Shown: positions 1-10,683 of the stretch, piece after piece
Position numbering within the stretch: the stretch's first letter is position 1
Layout of the letters: every line of letters starts with the position of its first letter
NCBI GenBank assembly: GCA_000415185.1
Contig: KE351647.1
Location: 250,528 to 314,527 of the forward strand
Length of the DNA stretch: 64,000 bases
Origin: Enterococcus faecalis 13-SD-W-01
GTDB lineage: Bacteria > Bacillota > Bacilli > Lactobacillales > Enterococcaceae
Reading direction: 5' to 3'
Position numbers and translations under genes: made by a program
The notes under the pieces: generated by a model
The model's input: only the letters and a program-made list of their open reading frames with translations
Databases searched by the model: none
What the model was told of the DNA's origin: nothing

Positions 1-126
1 TGAACGAGCTTTTTGTCCTTTTTGACCACGTCCGGCAGTTTTTCCGTTACCAGATGAAGTACCACGACCAACACGGTTACGTACTTGGCGTGAACCTTCA
101 GCAGGTTGTAATTCATGAAGTTTCAT
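1..126 (-). CDS. rplO: Ribosomal protein L15, partial (cut by window edge)
   Basis: Only the N-terminal 42 codons are inside the window. The translation starts [13 protein letters not shown] and continues with the Gly/Arg/Lys-rich stretch ([21 protein letters not shown]) that is typical of bacterial L15, a large-subunit protein that binds 23S rRNA. A GGAGG-type site lies just upstream of the ATG at 126. It follows rpmD directly, as in the standard spc operon. Confidence 0.95.
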   Translation of the reverse strand, partial: MKLHELQPAEGSRQVRNRVGRGTSSGNGKTAGRGQKGQKARS

Positions 127-166
127 AGGTTTGGCACCTCCTTAATAAAATCTAGATTTAGCTTTT

Positions 167-346
167 TTAGATTTCTTCAACGTCCACTAGGTGAGAAACA
201 GTGTTGACCATGCCTTTGATTGCATCATTTGCAGGCTTGATAACTGTGCTGTTCATTTTTTTAAGACCTAACGCTTTAACTGTATCGCGTTGGTTTTGAG
301 GACGTCCGATAACACTGCGTTTTAAAGTAATTTTTAATTCAGCCAT
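167..346 (-). CDS. rpmD: Ribosomal protein L30
   Basis: A 59-codon gene starting [20 protein letters not shown] and ending [10 protein letters not shown]. This is the normal size and sequence pattern of bacterial L30, a small protein of the 50S subunit. It lies between rpsE and rplO, the standard spc-operon position. A GGAGG sequence precedes the ATG at 346. Confidence 0.95.
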   Translation of the reverse strand: MAELKITLKRSVIGRPQNQRDTVKALGLKKMNSTVIKPANDAIKGMVNTVSHLVDVEEI

Positions 347-360
347 TATTGTTGTCCTCC

Positions 361-861
361 TTATCCGATTAATTCTTCAACTGATTTGCCGCGAAGTTCT
401 GCAACTTCTTCAGCACGTTTCAATTGTTTCAAACCTTCAACAGTTGCGCGAACAACGTTGATTGGTGTATTTGAGCCTAATGATTTAGATGTGATATCTG
501 CCACACCAGCTAATTCCAATACGGCACGAACTGGTCCGCCAGCAGCAACCCCAGAACCTTCAACAGCAGGTTTCATTAGGATTCTTCCACCACTGAAAAC
601 ACCAATTACTTCGTGAGGGATTGTTGAACCAACCATTGGCACTTCAACCAAGTTTTTCTTCGCGTCTTCGATTGCTTTACGGATTGCTTCTGGTACTTCT
701 TGTGCTTTACCAGTACCGAAACCAACGTGTCCGTTTTTGTCACCGACAACAACTAAAGCAGCAAAACGTAGACGACGTCCACCTTTAACAACTTTTGTTA
801 CACGGTTGATCGCAACAACGCGGTCTTCTAATTCCAAATGTTTTGGATCGATATAAACCAT
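361..861 (-). CDS. rpsE: Ribosomal protein S5
   Basis: 166 aa, the usual size. The N-terminal double-stranded RNA-binding-like half contains [18 protein letters not shown] and the loop [17 protein letters not shown]. The C-terminal half has the [13 protein letters not shown] and [14 protein letters not shown] blocks conserved in all bacterial S5. S5 is a 30S protein involved in decoding fidelity. No change is apparent in the spectinomycin-loop region, although this was judged by eye. It sits between rplR and rpmD in the spc operon. Confidence 0.97.
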   Translation of the reverse strand: MVYIDPKHLELEDRVVAINRVTKVVKGGRRLRFAALVVVGDKNGHVGFGTGKAQEVPEAIRKAIEDAKKNLVEVPMVGSTIPHEVIGVFSGGRILMKPAVEGSGVAAGGPVRAVLELAGVADITSKSLGSNTPINVVRATVEGLKQLKRAEEVAELRGKSVEELIG

Positions 862-881
862 GAATGGTGTTCCTCCTTCTC

Positions 882-1238
882 TTAAAATTCTAGTCCGTTT
901 TCACGAGCTGCTTCAGCTAAAGCTTGCACGCGTCCGTGGTAAAGATATCCGCCACGGTCAAAGACTACTACTTTAATACCTTTTTCAACTGCGCGTTCAG
1001 CAACTAATTTGCCGACAGCTTGAGCTGTTTCGGTTTTTGTTCCACCTGAAATTTCTTTATCCAAGGTAGAGGCACTTGCTAGCGTCACACCCGCTACGTC
1101 ATCAATTACTTGCGCGTAGATGTTTTTATTCGAACGGAAAACGTTCAAGCGTGGGCGCTCAGCAGTACCAGAGATAGTGTTACGTACACGACGATGTCTT
1201 TTCTGACGTGTTTTGTTCTTATCTGGTTTTGTAATCAC
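882..1238 (-). CDS. rplR: Ribosomal protein L18
   Basis: 118 aa, beginning [20 protein letters not shown], with the usual L18 C-terminus ([23 protein letters not shown]). L18 binds 5S rRNA in the 50S subunit. An open frame runs three codons further, to a GTG at 1247, but that GTG is itself part of the ribosome binding site. The GTG at 1238, six bases after GAGGTG, gives the length usual for the family and is preferred. An unusually long spacer separates it from rplF upstream. Confidence 0.93.
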   Translation of the reverse strand: MITKPDKNKTRQKRHRRVRNTISGTAERPRLNVFRSNKNIYAQVIDDVAGVTLASASTLDKEISGGTKTETAQAVGKLVAERAVEKGIKVVVFDRGGYLYHGRVQALAEAARENGLEF

Positions 1239-1403
1239 AATTGTCACCTCTTTAATTTTATTGTACTACTATTTCAAGCAGCGAACGAGTTGCGGAAAAG
1301 AGAAGCCTGGACATGAGATAAACAATTGTTATTAAAGATGATCTTCAATAAGAATCTTTTTTCTTGCTGCCTGCTTCTATCGTTTTTCCAAATGCACCTC
1401 TTA

Positions 1404-1940
1404 TTATTTACCAGTTTTACCTTCTTTACGACGTACATATTCGCCAACATAACGAATACCTTTGCCTTTATAAGGTTCTGGAGGACGAACTCCACGAATA
1501 TTCGCAGCTAATTCACCCACAGCTTCTTTGTTTGCGCCTTTAACAATCACTTGTGTGTTTGCAGGAACTTCAACAGTTACACCAGCTGGCGGTGTGATTT
1601 CTACTGGATGTGAGTAACCAACGTTCAATACAAGTTTTGTTCCTTGTAATTGCGCACGGTACCCAACCCCGATCAATTCTAGTGCTTTTTGGAAACCTTC
1701 GCTGACACCAACAACCATGTTATTGAAGTTTGCACGAGTTGTTCCATGAATAGTTTTCATTTCTTTACTGTCATTTGGACGAGTGAATGTTACTTCGTTT
1801 CCTTCGATATTCATTTTGATATCAGAAGAGAACTCACGAGTCAATTCACCTTTAGGCCCTTTAACTGTAATGTTGTTTCCATCTTGAGTAATAGATACTC
1901 CTTCTGGAAGAACAACGATTTTATTTCCAATACGGCTCAC
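1404..1940 (-). CDS. rplF: Ribosomal protein L6
   Basis: 178 aa, full length. It starts [17 protein letters not shown], has the two L6 repeats ([33 protein letters not shown]) and ends with [24 protein letters not shown], the hallmark C-terminus that binds 23S rRNA near the sarcin-ricin loop. A GGAGG site precedes the start. About 165 bp without a gene separate its stop from rplR, which is unusual in this otherwise tightly packed operon. Confidence 0.97.
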   Translation of the reverse strand: MSRIGNKIVVLPEGVSITQDGNNITVKGPKGELTREFSSDIKMNIEGNEVTFTRPNDSKEMKTIHGTTRANFNNMVVGVSEGFQKALELIGVGYRAQLQGTKLVLNVGYSHPVEITPPAGVTVEVPANTQVIVKGANKEAVGELAANIRGVRPPEPYKGKGIRYVGEYVRRKEGKTGK

Positions 1941-1970
1941 TTAAAGACACCTCCTTATATTTCTAGTAGA

Positions 1971-2369
1971 TTACCAAACGTAAGCTACTACTTCGCCACC
2001 AACGTTTTTTTCACGTGCTTCTTTATCAGTGATAACACCGTCAGAAGTCGAAATGATTGCGATACCTAAACCGTTCAATACTTTTGGCACTTCGTCAGCT
2101 TTGACATATGCACGCAAACCTGGTTTAGAGATACGTTTTAAGTTAGTGATAACACGTTCGCCGTTTTTACCATATTTAAGGAAAACACGGATAACGCCTT
2201 GTTTGTCATCTTCAATATATTCAACATCGCGAACAAAACCTTCACGTTTCAAGATTTCAGCGATATCGCGTTTGATTTTTGATGCAGGTACTTCTAAAGT
2301 CTCATGTTTTACCATATTGGCATTACGGATACGAGTTAGAAAATCTGCAATTGGATCTGTCATGACCAT
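1971..2369 (-). CDS. rpsH: Ribosomal protein S8
   Basis: 132 aa, normal length. It begins [20 protein letters not shown] and ends with the conserved [28 protein letters not shown] block. S8 binds helix 21 of 16S rRNA early in 30S assembly. The tandem M-V-M start leaves two possible initiation codons (2369 or 2363). It lies between rpsN and rplF as in other Firmicutes. Confidence 0.97.
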   Translation of the reverse strand: MVMTDPIADFLTRIRNANMVKHETLEVPASKIKRDIAEILKREGFVRDVEYIEDDKQGVIRVFLKYGKNGERVITNLKRISKPGLRAYVKADEVPKVLNGLGIAIISTSDGVITDKEAREKNVGGEVVAYVW

Positions 2370-2403
2370 TGAGCTTTTACCTCCTTTATGCGAATTTACT
2401 TTT

Positions 2404-2589
2404 TTACCAGCTAGCTTTCTTCACGCCGGGAATTTGTCCTTTATAGGCAAGTTCGCGGAAGCAAATACGGCAAAGTTGAAATTTACGATAAACTGAATGT
2501 GGACGTCCGCAACGTTCGCAGCGTGTGTATGCTTGTGTTGAGAATTTTGCAGGGCGTTTATTTTTAGCAATCATTGATTTTTTAGCCAC
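2404..2589 (-). CDS. rpsN: Ribosomal protein S14, zinc-binding (type Z)
   Basis: 61 aa. Two CxxC pairs (CERC and CRIC) form the zinc ribbon that distinguishes the short type Z S14 from the longer zinc-free form (about 89 aa). The start is [16 protein letters not shown] and the end IPGVKKASW. It is a 30S head protein and lies between rplE and rpsH. Firmicutes often keep a second, zinc-free S14 elsewhere; none is in this window. Confidence 0.97.
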   Translation of the reverse strand: MAKKSMIAKNKRPAKFSTQAYTRCERCGRPHSVYRKFQLCRICFRELAYKGQIPGVKKASW

Positions 2590-2607
2590 GTAGTTCGCCT
2601 CCTTTAA

Positions 2608-3147
2608 TTATTTTTGGAATGGCATGCCTAATTGTGTCAACAACTCACGTGATTCTTCATCAGTGTTTGCTGTTGTAACAATAACGATGTCCATACCGCG
2701 TACTTTATCTACTAAATCATAATCAACTTCTGGGAAGATCAATTGTTCTTTAATACCTAAAGTGTAGTTTCCACGACCGTCAAAGGCTTTTTTACTTACA
2801 CCATGGAAGTCACGAACACGTGGTAGAGAAACACTTACCAATTTGTCTAAGAATTCATACATTCTTTCGCCGCGCAATGTAACTTTCGCGCCGATTGGCA
2901 TTCCTTCACGTAAACGGAATCCAGCGATTGATTTTTTAGCTTTTGTGATCATTGGTTTTTGACCTGTGATCAAAGTTAATTCTTCAACTGCTTTGTCCAA
3001 GTTTTTAGCGTTTGATACCGCATCACCAACACCCATGTTGATGACGATTTTTTCAACTTTAGGTGTTTGCATAACAGAGCTATAGTCAAATTTTTCCATC
3101 AATGATGGAGTTACTTCTTTAAGATATTTTTCTTTTAGGCGGTTCAT
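2608..3147 (-). CDS. rplE: Ribosomal protein L5
   Basis: 179 aa, full length. It contains the diagnostic [18 protein letters not shown] and [19 protein letters not shown] blocks and the C-terminal [20 protein letters not shown] segment. L5 binds 5S rRNA and contacts the P-site tRNA. It starts at ATG 3147 behind GGAGGG. It sits between rplX and rpsN in the spc operon. Confidence 0.97.
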   Translation of the reverse strand: MNRLKEKYLKEVTPSLMEKFDYSSVMQTPKVEKIVINMGVGDAVSNAKNLDKAVEELTLITGQKPMITKAKKSIAGFRLREGMPIGAKVTLRGERMYEFLDKLVSVSLPRVRDFHGVSKKAFDGRGNYTLGIKEQLIFPEVDYDLVDKVRGMDIVIVTTANTDEESRELLTQLGMPFQK

Positions 3148-3175
3148 TCAGTAAGACCCTCCTTCCTTAAACTTA

Positions 3176-3484
3176 TTATTTATCTAAAACTTCGCCGGTT
3201 TTTTTAGAAAAACGGACTTTCTTGCCGTCAACGACTTTGTAACCTACACGTCCAGCTACACCAGTAGGATCAATCACCATTACGTTAGAAACATGAATTG
3301 GTGCTTCCACCTCAACGATTCCACCTTGAGGAGCAGTTTGAGACGGTTTTTGGTGTTTTTTAACGATGTTCAGTCCTTCGACAAGAACTTTATTTGTTTT
3401 AGGGAACGCTGCTAATACAACGCCTTCTTTGTTTTTGTCTTTACCAGTGATAACTTTAACTTTATCGCCTTTTTTAACAAACAT
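3176..3484 (-). CDS. rplX: Ribosomal protein L24
   Basis: 102 aa. The N-terminal KOW motif ([20 protein letters not shown]) is clear, followed by [14 protein letters not shown] and a basic C-terminus. L24 is an assembly initiator of the 50S subunit. It lies between rplN and rplE. Confidence 0.97.
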   Translation of the reverse strand: MFVKKGDKVKVITGKDKNKEGVVLAAFPKTNKVLVEGLNIVKKHQKPSQTAPQGGIVEVEAPIHVSNVMVIDPTGVAGRVGYKVVDGKKVRFSKKTGEVLDK

Positions 3485-3520
3485 TACTGTTTCGCACCTC
3501 CTTTGATAAGTGACTCAAGA

Positions 3521-3943
<423 letters not shown>

Positions 3944-3946
3944 TTA

Positions 3947-4213
3947 TTAGATAACAACTGCTTCTTCGACTACTTCTAGTAAACGGAAACGTTTTGTAGC
4001 TGATAATGGACGAGTTTCCATGATTCTCACGATATCGCCAACTTTTGCTGTGTTGTTTTCATCGTGTGCTTTGTATTTCTTAGAATAGTTCATGCGTTTG
4101 CCGTAGATAGGATGGTTTCTTTTTGTTTCAACAACGACCGTAATGGTTTTATCCATTTTGTCTGAAACCACGCGACCTTGGTAAACCTTGCGTTGATTTC
4201 TTTCTTCAGTCAT
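3947..4213 (-). CDS. rpsQ: Ribosomal protein S17
   Basis: 88 aa, OB-fold S17. The start [20 protein letters not shown], the central [21 protein letters not shown] and the [18 protein letters not shown] segment are all characteristic. It is a primary 16S-binding protein of the 30S subunit, placed between rpmC and rplN. Confidence 0.97.
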   Translation of the reverse strand: MTEERNQRKVYQGRVVSDKMDKTITVVVETKRNHPIYGKRMNYSKKYKAHDENNTAKVGDIVRIMETRPLSATKRFRLLEVVEEAVVI

Positions 4214-4237
4214 ACGATTAATGGCCTCCTTCCACTA

Positions 4238-4426
4238 TTACTTAGCTTGTTCACGCAATACAGTTTTGATGCGTGCAATCGATTTACGTACTTCTTTAAT
4301 ACGTGCAGTGTTTTCTAATTGACCTGTTGCTAATTGGAATCTAAGATTAAACAATTCTTCTTTCAATTGTTTTTCTTGATCAAGCATTTCGGCAGTGGTT
4401 AATTCTCTGATTTCTTTAACCTTCAT
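4238..4426 (-). CDS. rpmC: Ribosomal protein L29
   Basis: 62 aa starting [19 protein letters not shown] and containing the [19 protein letters not shown] helix pair typical of L29. An upstream in-frame start at 4450 would add eight residues inside the end of rplP. The ATG at 4426, behind GGTGG, gives the family length and an 11-base overlap with rplP. L29 surrounds the peptide exit tunnel. Confidence 0.94.
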   Translation of the reverse strand: MKVKEIRELTTAEMLDQEKQLKEELFNLRFQLATGQLENTARIKEVRKSIARIKTVLREQAK

Positions 4427-4850
4427 TCGATTCACCACCCATTTCCTCACGTTTTACGATCTTAGTTTTCATTGGTAATTTGTGAGAAGCTAGACGTAAC
4501 GCTTCACGAGCAACTTCTTCAGACACGCCTGCGATTTCAAACATGATTTTTCCACGTTTTACTGGTGCAACCCATCCTTCTGGTGCCCCTTTACCAGAAC
4601 CCATACGTACCCCAATAGCTTTGGCAGTATAAGATTTGTGAGGGAAAATTTTAATCCATACTTTCCCACCACGTTTCATGTAACGAGTCATTGCGATACG
4701 AGCAGCTTCGATTTGGCGGTTAGTGATCCAGTGTGAATCAACAGCTTGCAAACCGTATTCTCCGAATGCTACTTCTTTGCCGCCTTTAGCTTCCCCACGC
4801 ATTTTTCCGCGGAATTCACGACGGTGTTTTACACGTTTAGGTACTAACAT
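4416..4850 (-). CDS. rplP: Ribosomal protein L16
   Basis: 144 aa, full length. It starts [19 protein letters not shown] and contains [19 protein letters not shown] and the loop [19 protein letters not shown] that reaches towards the A site. Its C-terminus overlaps the start of rpmC, which suggests translational coupling. It lies three bases from rpsC. Confidence 0.97.
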   Translation of the reverse strand: MLVPKRVKHRREFRGKMRGEAKGGKEVAFGEYGLQAVDSHWITNRQIEAARIAMTRYMKRGGKVWIKIFPHKSYTAKAIGVRMGSGKGAPEGWVAPVKRGKIMFEIAGVSEEVAREALRLASHKLPMKTKIVKREEMGGESNEG

Positions 4851-4852
4851 GA

Positions 4853-5509
4853 TTATTTCCCTCCTTTCTCAGTGTTCTTTTTAGTTGGAAGAATTTCTCC
4901 ACGATAGATCCACACTTTAACTCCTAGTTTTCCGTATGTTGTATCTGCTTCTTCCCATGCGTAATCAATGTCCGCACGTAATGTATGAAGAGGAACAGTT
5001 CCTTCAGAGTATCCTTCTGAACGAGCGATATCCGCACCATTCAAACGACCAGATACTTGAGTTTTGATTCCTTGAGCGCCTGAACGCATTGTGCGTTGGA
5101 TGGCTTGTTTTTGTGCACGACGGAAAGCTACACGGTTTTCTAATTGACGTGCAATTCCTTCGCCCACTAATTTTGCATCTAAATCTGGTTTTTTGATTTC
5201 CACGATGTTGATGTGGATTCTTTTACCAGTAAGTTTATTCAGTTCTTTTCTTAAGTTTTCGACTTCAGAACCGCCTTTACCGATAACCATACCTGGTTTA
5301 GCTGTGTGAATTGAAATGTTTACACGATTTGCAGCGCGTTCGATTTCAATTGTTGATACAGCAGCATCAGCAAGTTTAGTTGCGATAAATTTACGAATTC
5401 TTAAATCTTCGTGTAAGAATTCAGCATACTCTTTTTCAGCATACCATTTAGCATCCCAGTCACGGATGATGCCTACACGCATTCCAATTGGATGTACTTT
5501 TTGACCCAC
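4853..5509 (-). CDS. rpsC: Ribosomal protein S3
   Basis: 218 aa. It starts [21 protein letters not shown]. The KH type II motif ([19 protein letters not shown]) is near residues 70-90, and the C-terminal half carries [20 protein letters not shown]3 forms part of the mRNA entry channel and helicase on the 30S head. It sits between rplV and rplP. Confidence 0.97.
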   Translation of the reverse strand: MGQKVHPIGMRVGIIRDWDAKWYAEKEYAEFLHEDLRIRKFIATKLADAAVSTIEIERAANRVNISIHTAKPGMVIGKGGSEVENLRKELNKLTGKRIHINIVEIKKPDLDAKLVGEGIARQLENRVAFRRAQKQAIQRTMRSGAQGIKTQVSGRLNGADIARSEGYSEGTVPLHTLRADIDYAWEEADTTYGKLGVKVWIYRGEILPTKKNTEKGGK

Positions 5510-5522
5510 TGATTATCCCTCC

Positions 5523-5870
5523 TTATTTTTCTGATACGACTACTGTGATATGACTTGTACGTTTGTTGATTGGAGAAGCTGATCCTTTTGCACGTGGACG
5601 GAAACGTTTCATTGTTGGTCCTTCATTTACAAAAGCTTCAGATACTACTAAGTTTTCAACATCTAAGTCAAAATTGTTTTCTGCATTCGCAACTGCGGAC
5701 ATCAAAACTTTTTCGATGATTCCAGCAGATTTGTTTGGCGTGAATTTCAAGATTGAAATTGCATCCGCAACACTTTTGCCTCTGATAAGATCGATTACTA
5801 AACGTGCTTTACGAGGTGAAGTGCGAACTGTTTTTGCAGTTGCTTTAGCTGATGTGATTTGTTCTGCCAT
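5523..5870 (-). CDS. rplV: Ribosomal protein L22
   Basis: 115 aa. It contains [19 protein letters not shown] and the C-terminal beta-hairpin [19 protein letters not shown] that lines the exit tunnel. No insertion or deletion is apparent in that hairpin. It lies between rpsS and rpsC. Confidence 0.97.
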   Translation of the reverse strand: MAEQITSAKATAKTVRTSPRKARLVIDLIRGKSVADAISILKFTPNKSAGIIEKVLMSAVANAENNFDLDVENLVVSEAFVNEGPTMKRFRPRAKGSASPINKRTSHITVVVSEK

Positions 5871-5892
5871 TTGGATTTATCCTCCCCTCAAA

Positions 5893-6171
5893 TTAGCGCT
5901 TAGTTTTCTTATCGTCTGCAGCATGTCCACGATAAGTTCTTGTTGGTGCGAATTCACCTAATTTGTGTCCTACCATGTCTTCTTGGATGTAAACTGGTAC
6001 ATGTTTACGTCCATCATAAACTGCGATGGTATATCCAACAAAACTTGGGAAGATTGTCGAACGACGAGACCAAGTTTTGATAACTTTTTTCTTTTCAACC
6101 CCTGCTTGAGCTTCGACTTTTTTCATCAAATGCTCATCAACGAAAGGTCCTTTCTTTAAACTACGACCCAT
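5893..6171 (-). CDS. rpsS: Ribosomal protein S19
   Basis: 92 aa. The start [18 protein letters not shown], the middle [20 protein letters not shown] and the end [16 protein letters not shown] are textbook S19. It is a 30S head protein near the A site, placed between rplB and rplV. Confidence 0.97.
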   Translation of the reverse strand: MGRSLKKGPFVDEHLMKKVEAQAGVEKKKVIKTWSRRSTIFPSFVGYTIAVYDGRKHVPVYIQEDMVGHKLGEFAPTRTYRGHAADDKKTKR

Positions 6172-6213
6172 GGTGAACCTCCTCTCAAAATGTGCGACAC
6201 ATGGTCAAAGAAA

Positions 6214-7047
6214 TTATTTATTTTTACGACGACGAACGATAAGCTTGTCAGATTTAGCTTTTTTATCACGAGTTTTGTAGCCAAGAGCTGGTTGGCCCCA
6301 AGGTGATACTGGTGCTTTACGTCCGATTGGTGCTTTACCTTCACCACCACCGTGTGGGTGATCGTTAGGGTTCATTACGCTACCACGTACAGTTGGGCGT
6401 TTACGCATCCAGCGAGAACGTCCTGCTTTACCGATGTTGATAAGTTCATGTTGTTCGTTACCAACTGAACCGATAGTTGCACGGCATGCAGCTAAGATCA
6501 TACGAACTTCGCCTGAGTTCAAACGGATCAATACGTATTTGCCTTCTTTACCAAGTACTTGAGCACTTGTTCCAGCTGAACGAATCAATTGTCCGCCTTT
6601 ACCAGGTTTCATTTCGATGTTGTGGATCACAGTACCAACTGGGATGTTTTCTAATGGTAGAGCATTCCCTACTTTGATATCTGCTTCAGGACCTGAAACA
6701 AGTTTCATTCCAACTTGTAGTCCTTTTGGTGCTAAGATGTAAGCTTTAACCCCATCTTCATAATGTACTAACGCGATGTTAGCTGAACGGTTTGGATCGT
6801 ATTCGATCGTTTGAACAGTTGCAACAACGTTATCTTTGTTACGTTTGAAGTCGATTACGCGGTATTGGCGTTTGTGACCGCCGCCTTGATGACGTACAGT
6901 AATGCGACCGTTGTTGTTACGACCGGCATGGTTTTTCAAAGGTTGTAACAAAGTTTTTTCAGGTGTTGATGTTGTGATTTCAGCAAAATCAGAACCTGTC
7001 ATGTTACGACGACCGTTTGAGGTAGGTTTGTACTTTTTAATCGCCAC
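6214..7047 (-). CDS. rplB: Ribosomal protein L2
   Basis: 277 aa. It starts [20 protein letters not shown]. The peptidyl-transferase-proximal C-terminal loop [18 protein letters not shown], with its conserved histidine, is intact. L2 is needed for subunit association and peptide-bond formation. It sits between rplW and rpsS in the S10 operon. Confidence 0.98.
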   Translation of the reverse strand: MAIKKYKPTSNGRRNMTGSDFAEITTSTPEKTLLQPLKNHAGRNNNGRITVRHQGGGHKRQYRVIDFKRNKDNVVATVQTIEYDPNRSANIALVHYEDGVKAYILAPKGLQVGMKLVSGPEADIKVGNALPLENIPVGTVIHNIEMKPGKGGQLIRSAGTSAQVLGKEGKYVLIRLNSGEVRMILAACRATIGSVGNEQHELINIGKAGRSRWMRKRPTVRGSVMNPNDHPHGGGEGKAPIGRKAPVSPWGQPALGYKTRDKKAKSDKLIVRRRKNK

Positions 7048-7087
7048 GTCTTTTCCCTCCTATTTAAATAGTTATTTCAGTAATAGC

Positions 7088-7375
7088 TTATTCAGCTTCG
7101 AAAATTTGGATTGCTTTTGAATCTTCAGTTAATGTAACGATCGCTTTGCGACGTTTTTTTGTATATCCTGCATATTTGCCCATGCGTTTGAATTTCGCAC
7201 GAACGTTCACGATGTTCACGTTTTTGACTTTAACGTCAAAAGCAGCTTCTACCGCTTGTTTTACTAAAGTTTTGTTTGCGCGAGTATCCACTTCAAAAGT
7301 GTACTTTTTATCATCCATAGCAAGCATTGACTTTTCAGTGATTACTGGGCGTTTGATTACGTCTAGTAAGTTCAT
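7088..7375 (-). CDS. rplW: Ribosomal protein L23
   Basis: 95 aa. It starts [17 protein letters not shown] and contains [20 protein letters not shown]23 lies at the tunnel exit and is the docking site for trigger factor and SRP. Its start codon overlaps the stop of rplD at 7375, which suggests translational coupling. Confidence 0.97.
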   Translation of the reverse strand: MNLLDVIKRPVITEKSMLAMDDKKYTFEVDTRANKTLVKQAVEAAFDVKVKNVNIVNVRAKFKRMGKYAGYTKKRRKAIVTLTEDSKAIQIFEAE

Positions 7376-7998
7376 TATGCAAGCACCTCCTCAATTTGAG
7401 TAAGAGCAGTTTGCGTTGCTAAAACTTTTACGTTTGAAACGATATCTAAAACACTTACGTTATCAGAAGTAACTACAGAAACGTTTGGCAAGTTGCGTGC
7501 TGATAAAGCAGCAAAGTCATTACCGTTTTCTAGTACTACCAATACTTTAGAGTCAATAGACAAGTTAGCAAGCACTTGTTTGAATTCTTTTGTTTTTGGT
7601 GCGTCGAAGCTTAATCCTTCAACAGCAACTAAGTTATTTGAAGCAACTTTTTCTGATAAAACAGATTTCATTGCTAGACGACGAACTTTTTTAGGAAGTT
7701 TGTAGCTGTAAGAACGTGGAGTTGGTCCGAAGACTACGCCACCTCCGCGCCATTGTGGTGAACGGATAGATCCTTGACGTGCACGACCTGTTCCTTTTTG
7801 ACGCCATGGTTTGCGGCCACCGCCACGAACAGCACTACGGTTTTTAACAGCGTGTGTTCCTTGTCTTAATGATGCGCGTTGCATGATGATTGCGTCATAC
7901 ACAACACTTTCATTTGGTTCGATACCGAAAATCTCTTCGTTAAGAGTGATTTCACCATTTTGGCTACCATCTTGTTTAAATAATGCTACATTTGGCAT
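7375..7998 (-). CDS. rplD: Ribosomal protein L4
   Basis: 207 aa. It contains the tunnel loop [20 protein letters not shown] and [16 protein letters not shown]. In E. coli L4 is also the autogenous regulator of the S10 operon; whether it does so here is unknown, but a structured leader precedes rpsJ. It overlaps rplW by one base. Confidence 0.97.
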   Translation of the reverse strand: MPNVALFKQDGSQNGEITLNEEIFGIEPNESVVYDAIIMQRASLRQGTHAVKNRSAVRGGGRKPWRQKGTGRARQGSIRSPQWRGGGVVFGPTPRSYSYKLPKKVRRLAMKSVLSEKVASNNLVAVEGLSFDAPKTKEFKQVLANLSIDSKVLVVLENGNDFAALSARNLPNVSVVTSDNVSVLDIVSNVKVLATQTALTQIEEVLA

Positions 7999-8025
7999 TC
8001 CTTAGTTCCTCCTTTCTTCCTACTA

Positions 8026-8655
8026 TTATTTAGCTTTCACAGCTGATTTGATAGTGATTAGTGATTTTTTAGCTCCAGGAACGTTACCTTTGATCAAGAT
8101 TACGTTTCTTTCAGCATCTACACGTACGATTTCCAAGTTTTGGATCGTTACGCGGTCGCCGCCCATACGGCCAGCAAGACGTTTGTTTTTAAATACACGG
8201 TTAGGTGCAACTGGACCCATTGACCCAGGACGACGATGGTAACGAGAACCGTGAGCCATTGGTCCGCGGCTTTGGCCGTGACGTTTGATAACCCCTTGGA
8301 ATCCTTTACCTTTCGTTGTTCCTGTTACATCAACAATGTCTCCTGCTTGGAAAACATCAACTGTAACTTCTTTTCCTACTTCATATTCTCCTAGCTCAAC
8401 ATTTTTGAATTCACGAATGAAGCGCTTAGGAGCCGTGTTTGCTTTTGCAACATGACCTTTCGCAGGTTTGTTTGATAAAACTTCACGCATATCTTGGTAG
8501 CCGACTTGAATTGCTTCGTAGCCGTCTGTTTCAACAGTTTTCACTTGTAAAACTACGTTTGGAGTAGCTTCTACAACAGTAACTGGAATCAATTCACCAG
8601 ATTCAGTGAAGATTTGTGTCATTCCCACTTTTTTCCCTAAGATTCCTTTGGTCAT
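8026..8655 (-). CDS. rplC: Ribosomal protein L3
   Basis: 209 aa. It starts [20 protein letters not shown]. The long central extension [20 protein letters not shown] and [19 protein letters not shown], which reaches to the peptidyl transferase centre, is present. It is an early 50S assembly protein placed between rpsJ and rplD. Confidence 0.97.
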   Translation of the reverse strand: MTKGILGKKVGMTQIFTESGELIPVTVVEATPNVVLQVKTVETDGYEAIQVGYQDMREVLSNKPAKGHVAKANTAPKRFIREFKNVELGEYEVGKEVTVDVFQAGDIVDVTGTTKGKGFQGVIKRHGQSRGPMAHGSRYHRRPGSMGPVAPNRVFKNKRLAGRMGGDRVTIQNLEIVRVDAERNVILIKGNVPGAKKSLITIKSAVKAK

Positions 8656-8686
8656 GAGTACACCTCCATTAATTTTTTTAGTTTGA

Positions 8687-8995
8687 TTATAGTTTGATTT
8701 CGATGTTTACACCAGATGGTAAGTCTAGCTTCATCAAAGCATCAACAGTTTTTGGTGTTGGATTCACAATGTCGATTAGACGTTTGTGTGTACGCATTTC
8801 GAACTGTTCGCGTGAGTCTTTGTATTTATGAGTCGCACGAATAACTGTATAAAGGCTGCGTTCTGTTGGTAACGGAATCGGACCTGATACGCTAGCTCCA
8901 GTTCTTTTTGCAGTTTCCACGATTTTATCCGCTGATTGATCTAATGTACGGTGTTCATATGCTTTCAAACGGATACGAATTTTTTGTTTTGCCAT
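8687..8995 (-). CDS. rpsJ: Ribosomal protein S10 (first gene of S10 operon)
   Basis: 102 aa starting [21 protein letters not shown] longer open frame reaches 9070, but that part lies in the operon leader and does not look like S10. The ATG at 8995 has GGAGGG upstream. The loop [19 protein letters not shown], where tigecycline-resistance changes have been reported in enterococci, looks wild type. S10 also takes part in transcription antitermination with NusB. Confidence 0.97.
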   Translation of the reverse strand: MAKQKIRIRLKAYEHRTLDQSADKIVETAKRTGASVSGPIPLPTERSLYTVIRATHKYKDSREQFEMRTHKRLIDIVNPTPKTVDALMKLDLPSGVNIEIKL

Positions 8996-9157
8996 CTTGT
9001 TCCCTCCTTCGCCTATTTTGAAAAGTAGACATAGCTCCACGAAAATTTCCGTCACGCTCGTTCGTGGCAAAGCGTCCGGGCGTGTCGCAACCTCTCGTTT
9101 CTTAGCCGACGAAAATAGTTTTTCGTCCTGTGTGTGTTCATCAATGTAAACAGCACC
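8996..9157 (-). promoter_or_regulatory. Structured leader of the S10 operon
   Basis: About 160 nt lie between the predicted transcription start and the rpsJ ATG. Two clear hairpins are visible. One at 9108-9127 has a perfect 8-bp stem (GACGAAAA/TTTTCGTC). The other, at 9037-9067, is closed by CCACGAA/TTCGTGG. No T-run follows either. A leader of this length is compatible with autoregulation by a ribosomal protein such as L4, but this is inference. Confidence 0.5.
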
Positions 9158-9163
9158 TTTGTA

Positions 9164-9192
9164 ATTATATTATAGATAAGTTTATAAAGCAA
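9164..9192 (-). promoter_or_regulatory. Promoter of the S10 operon
   Basis: On the minus strand a TTGCTT -35 box (9187-9192) is followed after 17 bases by TATAAT (9164-9169). A second overlapping TATAAT (9169-9174) has poorer spacing. It is the only good promoter-like sequence between tuf and rpsJ and points towards rpsJ. Confidence 0.7.
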
Positions 9193-9240
9193 GAACTTTT
9201 TCGGTAAATAATCACTTGTTTTCATTATTTTTCATAAAAC

Positions 9241-9282
9241 AAAAAAGGACCGCGATGTCTTGCGACACCACAGTCCTTTTAT
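9241..9282 (-). terminator. Terminator after tuf
   Basis: A long hairpin with AAAAGGAC and GGTCCTTTT arms and a CAAG loop, followed on the minus strand by a T-run (TCCTTTTTTG). It lies about 45 bases after the tuf stop and separates the fusA-tuf unit from the S10 operon. Confidence 0.85.
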
Positions 9283-9327
9283 TATCCGAATACAATGTTG
9301 CTTTTAAAGGATCGCTCGAATCAAAAA

Positions 9328-10515
9328 TTAAGCTTTGATTTCTGTAACGACACCGGCACCAACTGTACGTCCGCCTTCACGGATTGAGAATTTAGTACCG
9401 TTTTCGATAGCGATTGGGTGGATCAATTCAACTTCCATTGTTACGTTATCGCCAGGCATAACCATTTCAGTTCCTTCTGGTAATTCAACAACGCCAGTTA
9501 CGTCAGTTGTACGGAAGTAGAATTGTGGACGGTAGTTAGTGAAGAATGGAGTATGACGTCCACCTTCTTCTTTTGTCAACACGTATACTTCAGCAGAGAA
9601 TTTTGTATGAGGTGTGATTGTACCTGGTTTTGACAAAACTTGTCCACGTTGGATATCTTCACGAGAAACACCACGTAGTAAAGCACCAATGTTGTCTCCA
9701 GCTTCAGCGTAATCCAATAATTTACGGAACATTTCAACCCCTGTAACAGTTGTTTTAGCTGTTTCTTCAGCGATACCAACGATTTCGATTTCGTCACCAA
9801 CACGAACTTGTCCACGTTCAACACGTCCTGTAGCAACAGTACCACGACCAGTGATTGAGAATACGTCCTCAACTGGCATCATGAATGGTTTGTCGTTGTC
9901 ACGTTCTGGAGTTGGGATGTATTCGTCAACTGCAGCCATCAATTCAAGGATTTTTTCTTCGTATGAAGCGTCGCCTTCTAATGCTTTCAAAGCAGAACCA
10001 GCAACTACAGGAACATCGTCACCAGGGAATTCGTATTCTGTTAATAGGTCACGAACTTCCATTTCAACTAATTCAAGTAATTCTTCATCGTCAACCATGT
10101 CAACTTTGTTCAAGAAGACAACGATGTAAGGAACACCAACTTGGCGAGATAGCAAGATGTGTTCACGAGTTTGAGGCATTGGGCCGTCAGCAGCAGAAAC
10201 TACTAAGATAGCTCCGTCCATTTGAGCAGCACCAGTGATCATGTTTTTAACGTAGTCCGCGTGTCCTGGGCAGTCAACGTGAGCGTAGTGGCGTGTATCT
10301 GTTTCGTACTCAACGTGAGCTGTTGAGATTGTGATTCCGCGTTCGCGTTCTTCTGGAGCACCATCGATTTGATCGTAAGCCATAGCTTGGCCGCCGTTTT
10401 TCTTAGATAGTACAGTTGTGATTGCAGCTGTTAATGTAGTTTTACCGTGGTCAACGTGGCCGATTGTACCAATGTTAACGTGTGGTTTAGAACGGTCAAA
10501 TTTTTCTTTTGCCAT
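9328..10515 (-). CDS. tuf: Elongation factor Tu
   Basis: 395 aa starting [20 protein letters not shown]. The G motifs are visible: GHVDHGKT (P-loop), [12 protein letters not shown] (G3) and NKVDMVDD (G4). Domain 2 and 3 blocks ([24 protein letters not shown]) complete the protein. EF-Tu delivers aminoacyl-tRNA to the ribosome. An upstream frame extension to 10596 overlaps a hairpin and lacks homology; the ATG at 10515 has AGGAGG upstream. It lies downstream of fusA and ends at a strong terminator. Confidence 0.98.
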   Translation of the reverse strand: MAKEKFDRSKPHVNIGTIGHVDHGKTTLTAAITTVLSKKNGGQAMAYDQIDGAPEERERGITISTAHVEYETDTRHYAHVDCPGHADYVKNMITGAAQMDGAILVVSAADGPMPQTREHILLSRQVGVPYIVVFLNKVDMVDDEELLELVEMEVRDLLTEYEFPGDDVPVVAGSALKALEGDASYEEKILELMAAVDEYIPTPERDNDKPFMMPVEDVFSITGRGTVATGRVERGQVRVGDEIEIVGIAEETAKTTVTGVEMFRKLLDYAEAGDNIGALLRGVSREDIQRGQVLSKPGTITPHTKFSAEVYVLTKEEGGRHTPFFTNYRPQFYFRTTDVTGVVELPEGTEMVMPGDNVTMEVELIHPIAIENGTKFSIREGGRTVGAGVVTEIKA

Positions 10516-10565
10516 TTTAAAATGTCCTCCTAATAATACAAATATGATTTTTTTATCTGATAGGT

Positions 10566-10590
10566 ATACGATACATAGTATGTATCGTAT
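10566..10590. promoter_or_regulatory. Perfect 25-nt palindromic hairpin between fusA and tuf
   Basis: An 11-bp perfect inverted repeat (arm ATACGATACAT, 3-nt centre AGT) lies 51 bases upstream of the tuf ATG. A second hairpin, CTGTAT/ATACAG, lies at 10623-10639. Neither is followed by a T-run, so terminators are unlikely. They may be mRNA processing or stability elements that let tuf be expressed above fusA, or a protein-binding site. Confidence 0.5.
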
Positions 10591-10683
10591 GCCCATATCA
10601 TCGATAGTTATTTTACACGAAACTGTATCAAAAATACAGCCTCTTCGTTAAATCTCTCGATTATACCTAGATTGTTTTAAGAA

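Noticed and set aside
1274..1511. Open frames on both strands in the gap between rplF and rplR
   Set aside because: Both extend into rplF in the wrong frame and lack ribosome binding sites.
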